DNA of 64,000 bases from Sphaerobacteraceae bacterium (GTDB lineage: Bacteria; Chloroflexota; Chloroflexia; Thermomicrobiales; Thermomicrobiaceae): contig REEK01000097.1 in assembly GCA_007695115.1 (NCBI GenBank), positions 1 to 64,000 of the forward strand. The letters run 5' to 3'. Shown here one piece after another: positions 16,777-24,479 of the stretch (its first letter is position 1; each line of letters opens with the position of its first letter). The notes beneath the pieces were generated by a model. The model had not been told where the DNA came from, ran no database searches, and worked only from the letters and a program-made list of their open reading frames with translations. The position numbers were made by a program, and so were the translations under genes.

Positions 16777-18447
16777 ATGGCCGACCTGTTGCAGTTCGAT
16801 AATGCGTTCTACGAGCTTGCTGCACTGCTTGTCATCGCCATCATTGTCGGCGCCATCGCCACACTCCTCCGGCAGCCGCTGATTATCTCGTTTATCGCGG
16901 TCGGCATTATCGCCGGACCAGCCTGGTTGAGCATCATCCAGGAGCAGGAAGCGTTCGAGCTACTCGCCAATATCGGTATCGCACTCTTGCTCTTCGTGGT
17001 CGGTCTCAAACTGGATATCGGGTTGATACGTCAATCCGGTCCGGTAGCGCTCTACACCGGTCTCGGGCAGGTTCTCTTCACGTCAATCATCGGCTTCGGG
17101 ATCGCACTGCTGCTCGGCATCAGCATGTTGCACGCACTCTATGTTGCCGTTGCCCTGACGTTCTCCAGCACGATTATCATTGTCAAACTGCTCTCGGATA
17201 AACGGGAGATCGACTCCCTGCACGGCCGAATCGCCATCGGACTGCTCATCGTCCAGGACATCGTTGTGGTGCTGGTGATGATCGGGCTGACCGCATTCGG
17301 CGCCGGAGACGGCGATGAAACGTCTTTGCTGCGAGAAGCCGGACGAGTGCTGGTCTACGGCACGCTGTTCGTTGGCAGTATCGTGCTGATTACCCGCTAC
17401 GCCATCGGGCCGATCTTCCGGATCTTCGCCCGCTCGCAGGAACTGCTTGTCCTCGGAGCGATCGGCTGGGCGCTGATTCTGGCCGCATCCGGTGACATGC
17501 TCGGGCTGAGTAAAGAGGTCGGAGCGTTCATCGCTGGTGTCTCGCTCGCCTCGACCCCGTTCCGGGAGGCGATCGGTACCCGTCTGGTCAGCTTGCGAGA
17601 CTTCCTGCTGTTGTTCTTCTTCCTGTCCCTCGGAGCCGATCTCGATCTGTCCCGACTCAGTGAGCAGATTGCCCCGGCGCTCGCCTTCTCGGCATTCGTG
17701 CTGATCGGCAATCCGATCATCGTTATGACGATCACAGGCCTCCTGGGCTACCGCAAGCGAACCGGGTTCCTCTCTGGATTGACGGTTGCCCAGATCAGCG
17801 AGTTCTCACTCATTCTGGCCGCAATGGGCCTTGCCGTCGGCCATATTGATGAAGATACGCTGGGGCTGATCACGCTCGTCGGACTGGTGACTATTGGTAC
17901 GTCCACGTATCTGATTCTGTACTCGCACCAGATCTACGAGCGTATCGGCAAGTATCTCTCGATCTTCGAGCGGGAGCACGACATCGAAAAGACCCTCGGT
18001 GACGATGACAGCTACCAGCCAGACATCATCGTCTACGGTCTCGGCCGCTACGGTGGCAACCTGGTTCCAGAGCTGCAGAAGCGTGGTTACAGCGTGCTCG
18101 GCGTTGATTTCGATCCGCAGATGGTTCAGCTCTGGCATCAACTCGGTCTGCACGCACAGTACGGCGATGCCGAAGACCCGGAATTCCCCGGTTCACTGCC
18201 GACTGGCGCAAAATGGATCATCTCCACAATGCGGGACGAGCAGGTCAGCCGGGCCCTGCTGCATGGACTGGAACACCACGGCTACCCATGCAATGTCGCG
18301 GTGACCGCCGATCGCGACAGCATCGCTGAACGGCTACGGGATGAAGGTGCCGATCTGATTCTCATGCCGTATCCGGATGCCGCGAAGGAAGCCGCTGACA
18401 TCCTGGACGAGAAACTCAACCGGAACGGCGTGGTCGAGACCGAATAG
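16777..18447 (+). CDS. CPA2 cation:proton antiporter with TrkA-N domain (KefB-like)
   Basis: A 556-residue membrane protein. Residues 1 to about 390 form roughly 12 hydrophobic segments of the Na+/H+ exchanger fold (FVVGLKLDIGLI, LTFSSTIIIVKLLSDKREI, GLLIVQDIVVVLVM). From about residue 414 a cytosolic Rossmann domain follows, with the nucleotide motif VYGLGRYGG of the TrkA-N/RCK family. The arrangement is that of KefB/KefC and related K+ or Na+ efflux systems gated by nucleotides or redox ligands. GGAGGAAG precedes the ATG. The 3' end lies 11 bases from the end of the convergent thioredoxin-like gene. Confidence 0.9.
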   Translation: MADLLQFDNAFYELAALLVIAIIVGAIATLLRQPLIISFIAVGIIAGPAWLSIIQEQEAFELLANIGIALLLFVVGLKLDIGLIRQSGPVALYTGLGQVLFTSIIGFGIALLLGISMLHALYVAVALTFSSTIIIVKLLSDKREIDSLHGRIAIGLLIVQDIVVVLVMIGLTAFGAGDGDETSLLREAGRVLVYGTLFVGSIVLITRYAIGPIFRIFARSQELLVLGAIGWALILAASGDMLGLSKEVGAFIAGVSLASTPFREAIGTRLVSLRDFLLLFFFLSLGADLDLSRLSEQIAPALAFSAFVLIGNPIIVMTITGLLGYRKRTGFLSGLTVAQISEFSLILAAMGLAVGHIDEDTLGLITLVGLVTIGTSTYLILYSHQIYERIGKYLSIFEREHDIEKTLGDDDSYQPDIIVYGLGRYGGNLVPELQKRGYSVLGVDFDPQMVQLWHQLGLHAQYGDAEDPEFPGSLPTGAKWIISTMRDEQVSRALLHGLEHHGYPCNVAVTADRDSIAERLRDEGADLILMPYPDAAKEAADILDEKLNRNGVVETE

Positions 18448-18458
18448 CGTCGGGGCGG

Positions 18459-19022
18459 CTACCAGACCCGCGTCGGAATCCGCGTCGCCCAGATCGAATC
18501 CGGAAACAGCTCCTGGAGTTTGTACCAGATCGGGTACATCTCATCATTGGAGTGGGTCTTGAGGTACGTGGCAATCGCCAGCCAGTACAGCACTTCATCG
18601 GCCAGCTTGCCGTCTGGATCCCGCTCAAAGGCGGCTTCCAGACGCTGAATCGCTGCATCCATCCGGGTCCAGCGCAGATCGACGTGTGCCTCACCGAGAT
18701 CCAGGATCGTCAGAAACTCACGCGGCGGCAGGAAGTTCACACTCCGGTAGTGCACCGTGCCCCGGCGATCGGCGAACAGCAGGGTTGGCGTCCAGATCAC
18801 GTTGAGCGGGCGCACCATCGCACGCGGGCTCTTGAAGAGATCGAGCTTCAGCAGCACGAATCGCTCGGAAAGCTGACGGTGAACTTCGGGATCGGGATAC
18901 GTCACGGTATCCAGCTCTTCGCAGCCGCGTCAGGGATCCTTCATCACATCGATGAAGAGCGGCTTGCGTTCATCGAGCGAGCGCTGGCACGCCGCGTCGA
19001 AATCATTCTCCCAGTGCAGCAT
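18459..19022 (-). CDS. Selenocysteine-containing thioredoxin-like protein with TPR-like C-terminus (UGA = Sec31)
   Basis: Read through one in-frame TGA (18930-18932), the frame runs 187 residues from ATG 19022 to TAG 18459. The TGA is codon 31 in DP-U-R-G-C-EELD, so selenocysteine would replace the first Cys of a CxxC site, with Cys34 as resolving residue. The thioredoxin fold is supported by the beta-strand PLFIDV before the site and the cis-proline motif IWTPTLLF. The last ~65 residues look TPR-like (YWLAIATYLKT ... LFPDSIWATR). GAGGGGAG lies at good distance before ATG 19022, which overlaps the upstream DinB stop as TAATG, implying coupling. A truncated call from GTG 18905 would lack the active site and a good ribosome-binding site. 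Alternatives are a sequencing error or a pseudogene. It probably acts as a thiol/selenol oxidoreductase, since no signal peptide is seen. Confidence 0.82.
18895..18932 (-). promoter_or_regulatory. Candidate bacterial SECIS hairpin after the UGA codon
   Basis: On the minus strand the TGA (18932-18930) is followed, after 17 bases, by a perfect 6-bp stem GGAUAC (18912-18907) / GUAUCC (18900-18895) with loop CGUGAC. The loop begins 23 nt after UGA and has G as second base. This fits the bacterial SECIS consensus as I remember it: a small hairpin inside the coding region, apical loop about 16-37 nt downstream of UGA, G among the first two loop bases. Binding by SelB is inferred. Confidence 0.65.
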
Positions 19023-19525
19023 TATGGCTGCTCCCCTCGATCACGAATCCCCAGCATCCGCATCCGCCACCGCTCGGCCTCGCTGGCATGATTGGCCACG
19101 TGTCGGGCAATCAACCGCCGAAAGAACGAACGGAGCGGCTCCACGGTACCGGTCGGGTATGGTCCTTTGCGTTCCAGCTCATCATCCTGAATCTGATCGA
19201 GACACTCGATCACGCGAGCCCAGGCATTTCTGAGATCTTCGGCCGCTTCCGGCCACGGCTGAATTCCCCGCACGGCCGCCTGATCATGGTTCCAGGCGTC
19301 AACGTCGCGGATCGGTCGGGCTGGTGGCTGTTTGGCGCGAATACGCTCCACCGAATCAATAATCTCATGGTGCCAGTCCGCCATATGCCCGGCCATATCC
19401 CGGGCAGACCACACCCCGCTGATCGGCTTCATTTCCAGATCGGTGGTCTCGAATCCCTCCAGCGCAGCGAAGAAGCGCTCGTGGGCCTCGTTGATCTCCT
19501 GCTTCAGTTCGCTTACCCGTACCAC
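19022..19525 (-). CDS. DinB/YfiT-like four-helix-bundle protein
   Basis: A 167-residue protein of the DinB superfamily. The helical pattern includes WSARDMAGHMADWHHEII with candidate metal-binding His residues and a late His pair in ARHVANHASEAERW. Members include metal-dependent thiol (bacillithiol, mycothiol) transferases as well as many proteins of unknown role. The start GTG 19525 has GGGAGG six bases upstream. Its stop overlaps the start of the thioredoxin-like gene (TAATG), so the two are one translationally coupled unit. This pairing makes a thiol-related role attractive but unproven. Confidence 0.75.
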   Translation of the reverse strand: MVRVSELKQEINEAHERFFAALEGFETTDLEMKPISGVWSARDMAGHMADWHHEIIDSVERIRAKQPPARPIRDVDAWNHDQAAVRGIQPWPEAAEDLRNAWARVIECLDQIQDDELERKGPYPTGTVEPLRSFFRRLIARHVANHASEAERWRMRMLGIRDRGEQP

Positions 19526-19638
19526 TGGACCTCCCTGACCGGGGTTGCACGCACATCATCTGCAGATGCTACCAGAGACAGCCGATCACCAGAAAAACCG
19601 AAACCGCCAGCACAAATATATGTTAAGACCATGCTAAG

Positions 19639-20538
19639 ATGCTGTTCATGACTGCACTGGCTACGCTGATGGTGCTCGGCTCGGCACTGATGCACGCAAC
19701 CTGGAACATGCTGGCAAAGCGCAGCTCTCACCCGCTGGCGTTTCTCTGGTTGGTCAACATTGCCTCGCTCATCATCTTTCTGCCGGTATTTCTCTGGGCA
19801 CTGATTCAGAACGGGCTCCCCGCAAACGCCTGGCCATTCGTTATCGCCACCGGCGTGCTGCACATTCTCTACATCTCGTTTCTCTCACAGGCGTACCGCT
19901 ACGGCGCGCTCTCGATTACCTACCCGATCTCCCGAGGCACCGGGGTAGCGCTCGTTCCAATCTTCGCAATTCCGCTGCTGGGCGAAGAGCTATCGATCTT
20001 CGGACTGGCTGGTATCGGCCTGGTGCTAATCGGGATCATCGGCCTGCATCTCCGGGATATCCTGACAATCTTCAGGCCGTCCAGCGATGGTGTTCTGATG
20101 CAGGACAGGCTGGCATCCAACCGTGGGGCCCTCTACGCGCTGATCACCGGGCTGACGATCGCGGCCTACTCGCTGGTCGACAAGGCCGGGGTTGAACGGG
20201 CCAATTCGCTGGTCTACGGCTACACCATCTTCATCAGCATGACGCTCGGGCTGACCCCTTACGTCCTGCGCTATCACTGGAACGACGCCGTGACCGAGTT
20301 CCGGAACAACCCGTGGCTGATCGCTCTCGGCGGGCTGTTCGTGCAGGGAACCTATCTTATCGTCCTGGCCGCGATGACCATCGCGCCGGTGAGCTACATC
20401 GTGCCATTGCGGGAGGTCAGCGTACTTTTCGGCGCCATTCTCGGGGCGATCTTCCTGAAAGAAGTGCTGACCGGCGCCAGAATCCTGGCTGCCGTCGTCA
20501 TCACGCTCGGGGTCATCGGCATTGCGGTGTTCGGATAG
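19639..20538 (+). CDS. EamA/DMT-family transporter
   Basis: A 299-residue membrane protein with about ten hydrophobic segments in two repeats, as in the drug/metabolite transporter superfamily. Typical blocks are SALMHATWNMLAKRS at the start, YPISRGTGVALVPIFAIPLLGE in the first half, and ISYIVPLREVSVLFGAILG-like residues with a LKEVL turn in the second EamA unit. The substrate cannot be deduced. ATG 19639 and ATG 19648 are both possible starts. It diverges from the DinB-like gene across a 113-base spacer. Confidence 0.85.
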   Translation: MLFMTALATLMVLGSALMHATWNMLAKRSSHPLAFLWLVNIASLIIFLPVFLWALIQNGLPANAWPFVIATGVLHILYISFLSQAYRYGALSITYPISRGTGVALVPIFAIPLLGEELSIFGLAGIGLVLIGIIGLHLRDILTIFRPSSDGVLMQDRLASNRGALYALITGLTIAAYSLVDKAGVERANSLVYGYTIFISMTLGLTPYVLRYHWNDAVTEFRNNPWLIALGGLFVQGTYLIVLAAMTIAPVSYIVPLREVSVLFGAILGAIFLKEVLTGARILAAVVITLGVIGIAVFG

Positions 20539-20628
20539 CGAATTCACTGTGCGTTGAGTGGTTCGATTTCAATTAAGATGCCGTATACTGGCAACCACGG
20601 TCAGTGAACGGGAAGCGGTACCGATCCT

Positions 20629-21969
20629 ATGAGTGCGAAACCTCCAGAACCGGGCCACCCCCGGGAGCAAGACCAGAAACCAGAGGACAAGCCCGCTCCG
20701 GCCGGCCCCCGAGGGTTCCTGCGCACATTCTCCTCATTCCGGAATCGCAACTACCGTCTCTTCTACATCGGCCAACTCTTCTCGGTCACCGGAACCTGGG
20801 TGCAGCGTATCGCGCTGGCCTGGCTGGTGCTGGAGCTGACCGATTCTTCGTTCCTGCTCGGTGCCGTGACGGCGCTACAGTTCACCCCGATCATGTTGCT
20901 CTCGCTCTTCGGTGGAGTGATTGCCGACCGGCTTCCCAAACGCCCGGTGATCATCGCCATGCAGGCGTTGATGGCGGTGCAGGCATTAGGCCTCGGCTTA
21001 CTGGTGCTCACCGACATCGTCGAGGTCTGGCATGTCTTCGCCTTATCGGCGGTCCACGGGATAGCGGTGGCGATCGAGAACCCGACCCGGCAGGCATTCG
21101 TGGCCGAGATGGTCGGCAGAGATCAGATCGCCAACGCGGTGGCGCTCAATTCCAGCCTGTTCAACTCCGCACGCATGTTTGGTCCGGCCATCGGTGGTGT
21201 AATGATCGCCGCGTTCGGTCTCGCGGTTCCATTCCTCATCAATGCAGTCAGCTTCGCCTTCGTTATCGGTGCGCTGGCAATGATCCGGAGCTCGGAACTG
21301 CATCTGGTGAAGGAGAAGGTCACCGGCAACCTGTTCGAGCAGTTCAAGGATGGCATTCGCTTCTCCCTGACCACCCCACCAGTGTTGATGATCATCATCG
21401 TGATGTCATTCGTTGGATTGTTCGGATACAACTTCAGTCTGATCCTGCCGCTGATCGCCCGATATGTTCTGGATACGGGCGCACTTGGCTTTGGCGGGCT
21501 GACGTCGGCGATGGCGGTGGGCTCAGTCGTGGCGGCGCTCTTCGTGGCCTACATCAGCAAGCCGACCGAGAAAATGTTCATGTTCGGCGGGATCACCTTC
21601 AGTATCTCGCTGGCACTGGTTGGGCTCTCCACACTCTTGCCGCTGACGGTGGCACTGCTGATTGGCCTGGGTGCGGCGAGTATTGTATTCACTGCCACCG
21701 CCAACTCCCGGTTGCAGCTCCTGGCGCCACCGGAGATGCGCGGACGGGTGATGGGTGTCTATATCTTTCTGTTTCAGGGAACCGCCCCACTCGGCAACCT
21801 GTTCATTGGGTGGCTTGCGGACGTCTGGTCCGTCTCTGGCACGATCGTCGTGAGCGCGGCGCTCTGCGGTGTCGGGATCCTGCTCGGTTTGCTCTATCGC
21901 CTCAAGCACAAGATCGCCGACGACCCCGAATCAGAGTGGGAACGCCGCCAATCCTCCATGGCTGATTGA
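20629..21969 (+). CDS. MFS transporter (MFS_3 / EntS-like)
   Basis: A 446-residue major facilitator with a hydrophilic ~30-residue N-terminus and then about twelve membrane segments. Family marks are FRNRNYRLFYIGQLFSVTGTW, LFGGVIADRLPKRPVII between helices 2 and 3, and PTRQAFVAEMVGRDQIANA. These belong to the MFS_3 group, which includes enterobactin exporter EntS and many uncharacterised exporters. A near-consensus -10 TATACT at 20584-20589 lies 40 bases ahead. A frame-shifted reading frame of similar length covers the same DNA and is a shadow. Confidence 0.88.
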   Translation: MSAKPPEPGHPREQDQKPEDKPAPAGPRGFLRTFSSFRNRNYRLFYIGQLFSVTGTWVQRIALAWLVLELTDSSFLLGAVTALQFTPIMLLSLFGGVIADRLPKRPVIIAMQALMAVQALGLGLLVLTDIVEVWHVFALSAVHGIAVAIENPTRQAFVAEMVGRDQIANAVALNSSLFNSARMFGPAIGGVMIAAFGLAVPFLINAVSFAFVIGALAMIRSSELHLVKEKVTGNLFEQFKDGIRFSLTTPPVLMIIIVMSFVGLFGYNFSLILPLIARYVLDTGALGFGGLTSAMAVGSVVAALFVAYISKPTEKMFMFGGITFSISLALVGLSTLLPLTVALLIGLGAASIVFTATANSRLQLLAPPEMRGRVMGVYIFLFQGTAPLGNLFIGWLADVWSVSGTIVVSAALCGVGILLGLLYRLKHKIADDPESEWERRQSSMAD

Positions 21970-21970
21970 T

Positions 21971-22132
21971 CTGCACAACCAGGCTCCTTACTTGTGCACT
22001 CTGCACAAGACTCTCCTCCAGACTTCGTGCAAGATTCCATAGTTCTGCTCCGCATCTCCAGCTACGATTTGGTATCGGAATGTGGAGTCGCATTCCGGTA
22101 TGCCGGGCAACGAAGCCCGGCACCATTGTGCA
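21971..22132. promoter_or_regulatory. Cluster of TTGTGCA/TGCACAA half-sites ahead of glnA
   Basis: Exact half-sites lie at 21972-21978, 21992-21998, 22002-22008 and 22126-22132, with a degenerate one at 22026-22033. The middle two form the 8-bp dyad CTTGTGCA-CTC-TGCACAAG (21991-22009). Centre spacings of 10 and 20 bases place the first three on one DNA face. This looks like a cooperative regulator site controlling glutamine synthetase. Confidence 0.55.
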
Positions 22133-22168
22133 GACGCCGGTCGAGATACGGCAGAAAGGGCAGATACC

Positions 22169-23545
22169 GTGATCGATACAAGTCATGTTGGCGCCGGAAT
22201 GAACGCTCCAAGTGGAGACGAAGTTCTCGCCAAATGCGATGAACTGGGCGTTCAGTTCATCAACCTGCAGTTCACAGACGTCATGGGCATCGTCAAGAGC
22301 GTTACCGTTCCCATCGAAGTCTTCCCGGAAGTCATTGAGAACGGCCAGTGGTTCGACGGCTCGTCGATCGCCGGCTTTGCCCGGATCGCCGAGAGCGACA
22401 TGTTTCTCATGCCGGATCTCTCGACCTTTGCCATTATTCCCTGGGAGCGAGAGCGAAACGTTACCGCACGCGTGATCTGCTGGGTCCATAACCCGAACGG
22501 TGACATCTTCCCTGGCGACCCGCGTGCGGTACTTCTCCGCCAGCTCGAGCGAGCCGCAAAGCTCGGGTACAAGTTCAACACCGGACCAGAGCCAGAGTTC
22601 TTCCTTCTTGAGAAGGACGCAGCCGGCCACATCAAGACACCAACTCCCCACGACAGTGGCGGATACTTCGATCTCTCAACCGACCGCGGCACCGAAGTCC
22701 GCAAGGACATGATGCGCGCGCTGATCGAGATGGGCATCAAGGTCGAAGCTGGTCACCATGAGGTCGCAATTGGACAGCACGAGATCGATTTCGAGTATGA
22801 CAACGCACTGGCCACCGGCGATCAGGTGCTGACATTCAAGTACACCCTGAAGGCGATTGCTGAGCAGCACGGCCTGCACGCGACCTTCATGCCGAAGCCA
22901 ATCGAGGGCATCAACGGCTCCGGTATGCACACCCACCAGAGTCTCGCCAGTCTCGAAACCGGAGACAACGCGTTTGCCGATGCAGACGATGGCTACGGAC
23001 TGTCGAGCCTGGCCAAGCAGTTCATCGCCGGTCAGCTGGCACACGCCCGGGGTATGTCCTCGGTGATTGCGCCGCTCGTGAACTCCTATCGACGACTGGT
23101 ACCTGGCTTCGAAGCGCCGGTGTACATCAGCTGGGCACGTCAGAACCGCTCGGCACTGATTCGCGTTCCATCGATCCGTCACGGCAAGGTCGCGGCAACT
23201 CGTGTCGAGCTTCGCTGCCCGGATCCCGCATCAAACCCGTACCTGGTCTACGCTGTCTCGCTGGCAGCCGGCCTCGATGGTATCGAGAACAAGCTGGAGC
23301 TTCCGGAGCCGGTCGAGGAAAACCTGTATCTCTTCACCGATGAAGACCTGAAGCGTCGCAACGTCCAGATGCTTCCCGCCACACTGGGTGAAGCGATCCA
23401 GGAAATGGCCAGCGACGAAGTGGTTCGGGATGCACTCGGCGAGCACGTCTTCGAGCGTCTGACCGAAGCCCAGCAGCAAGACTGGGATGCCTTCCGACAG
23501 AATGTCAGCCAGTGGGAACTGGATCGATACCTGTCGATTTACTAA
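22169..23545 (+). CDS. glnA: Glutamine synthetase, type I
   Basis: A 458-residue GSI that makes glutamine from glutamate, ammonia and ATP. The beta-grasp domain (QFTDVMGIVKSVTVP, DGSSIAGF) precedes the catalytic domain with the metal and glutamate-binding blocks PEPEFFL, HHEVAIGQHEIDF, and NGSGMHTHQSL, and the late segment RVPSIRHGKVAATRVELRCP. No Tyr-adenylylation loop with the classical NLYDLP motif is seen; the region reads ENLYLFTDEDLKRRNV, so regulation by adenylylation is doubtful. GTG 22169 is chosen because AGAAAGGG lies 8 bases ahead; ATG 22199 lacks such a site and the frame start at 22082 is too far upstream. Confidence 0.92.
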   Translation: MIDTSHVGAGMNAPSGDEVLAKCDELGVQFINLQFTDVMGIVKSVTVPIEVFPEVIENGQWFDGSSIAGFARIAESDMFLMPDLSTFAIIPWERERNVTARVICWVHNPNGDIFPGDPRAVLLRQLERAAKLGYKFNTGPEPEFFLLEKDAAGHIKTPTPHDSGGYFDLSTDRGTEVRKDMMRALIEMGIKVEAGHHEVAIGQHEIDFEYDNALATGDQVLTFKYTLKAIAEQHGLHATFMPKPIEGINGSGMHTHQSLASLETGDNAFADADDGYGLSSLAKQFIAGQLAHARGMSSVIAPLVNSYRRLVPGFEAPVYISWARQNRSALIRVPSIRHGKVAATRVELRCPDPASNPYLVYAVSLAAGLDGIENKLELPEPVEENLYLFTDEDLKRRNVQMLPATLGEAIQEMASDEVVRDALGEHVFERLTEAQQQDWDAFRQNVSQWELDRYLSIY

Positions 23546-23572
23546 TGGCGGTCACCTGCGGATGACTCGCAT

Positions 23573-23610
23573 GGTGAGGTCGGTGGCTGCCCTGCCGACC
23601 TCGCCGTTTT
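23573..23610 (+). terminator. Intrinsic terminator of glnA
   Basis: An 11-bp stem with one G-T pair (23573-23583 with 23595-23605) is followed by GTTTT, 28 bases after the glnA stop. Confidence 0.75.
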
Positions 23611-23635
23611 GTCCGGGAGTTTGACGACAGGGTAT

Positions 23636-24337
23636 CTATCCTGCCGTCAGCTCCCGGACAACTGCGTAGACCTGCTCCACGTCCTCCAGCGTCGGAAACA
23701 CCACATCCGGGCCATGATCGGCCAGTTCATCGATTCCGTACCGTCCGGTGGCAACCGCCACCACCCGACTTCCACTCGCTTTCGCTGCCTCAATGTCTCT
23801 CGGCGTGTCTCCGATCAGCACCACCTGTCCCGGCTGCGGAGCGAAACCGGTTTGTACCCGAACCAGATCAACGGCCACCGGCACCAGTTCATGGCGATGG
23901 TCAGCCGAATCGCCAAAGGCACCATACGGAAAGTAGTTGCCGATCCCCGCCGCGGCGAGCTTCGCCCGGGCCACGCCTGTTGCGTTGCCGGTGAGGACAC
24001 TGAGGATGAATTCCGGCGCCATCCGTGCGATCAGCGCTTCCACGCCGGGCAACAGCCAGCTTCGGCGCTCACCGTCACCGAGCAACTCGACGTAGCGTTC
24101 ACCCATACGATGCATCGTCTGAGCCAGCCCCTGTCGGATCGTCTCCAGCGGCATCGACTCTTTCTCCAGTGCCAGGCGAACGATCTGTGAATCGAGCATC
24201 CCGCCGAGGGGAACGCCTTCGAGCGATGCCTGAACGCCGTAGACCTCAGCCACGGCATCCAGAAGTGCCTGCTGGTGAACGGGATCTCCCGGTTTGAGCA
24301 AGGTGCCATCGATATCGAACAGAATCAGTGGGGTCAC
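23636..24337 (-). CDS. HAD family hydrolase (phosphoglycolate phosphatase-like)
   Basis: A 233-residue haloacid dehalogenase-type phosphatase. Motif I is LFDIDGTLL, motif II is SVLTGNATG, and motif IV is LIGDTPRDIEAAKASG. A helical cap lies between motifs I and II, as in the subfamily with phosphoglycolate phosphatase and beta-phosphoglucomutase. The substrate is not determinable. GTG 24337 is chosen because GGAG lies just upstream; the frame can be extended by ten codons to 24367. It converges on glnA across a terminator. Confidence 0.85.
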   Translation of the reverse strand: MTPLILFDIDGTLLKPGDPVHQQALLDAVAEVYGVQASLEGVPLGGMLDSQIVRLALEKESMPLETIRQGLAQTMHRMGERYVELLGDGERRSWLLPGVEALIARMAPEFILSVLTGNATGVARAKLAAAGIGNYFPYGAFGDSADHRHELVPVAVDLVRVQTGFAPQPGQVVLIGDTPRDIEAAKASGSRVVAVATGRYGIDELADHGPDVVFPTLEDVEQVYAVVRELTAG

Positions 24338-24479
24338 TCGATCTCCAGTTCCTGTTTGGGGCCACACCGGCCTCCGGCACGTTTCTCCAGCATCCTACCG
24401 CGGATTCCCGCGCTTCGATCGATCTGCGACAATATCACGCACAGACATCGCTCTACCGAATTGTTCAGAGGAGAACCGT

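Noticed and set aside
18459-18905. A 148-residue protein starting at GTG 18905
   Set aside because: This is what remains if the TGA is taken as a stop. It lacks the active-site half of the thioredoxin fold and a good ribosome-binding site, and its GTG lies in the hairpin loop.
20604-21965. A 453-codon plus-strand frame overlapping the MFS gene
   Set aside because: Arg/Pro/Gly-rich sequence without membrane segments. The overlapping frame at 20629 encodes a clear MFS protein.
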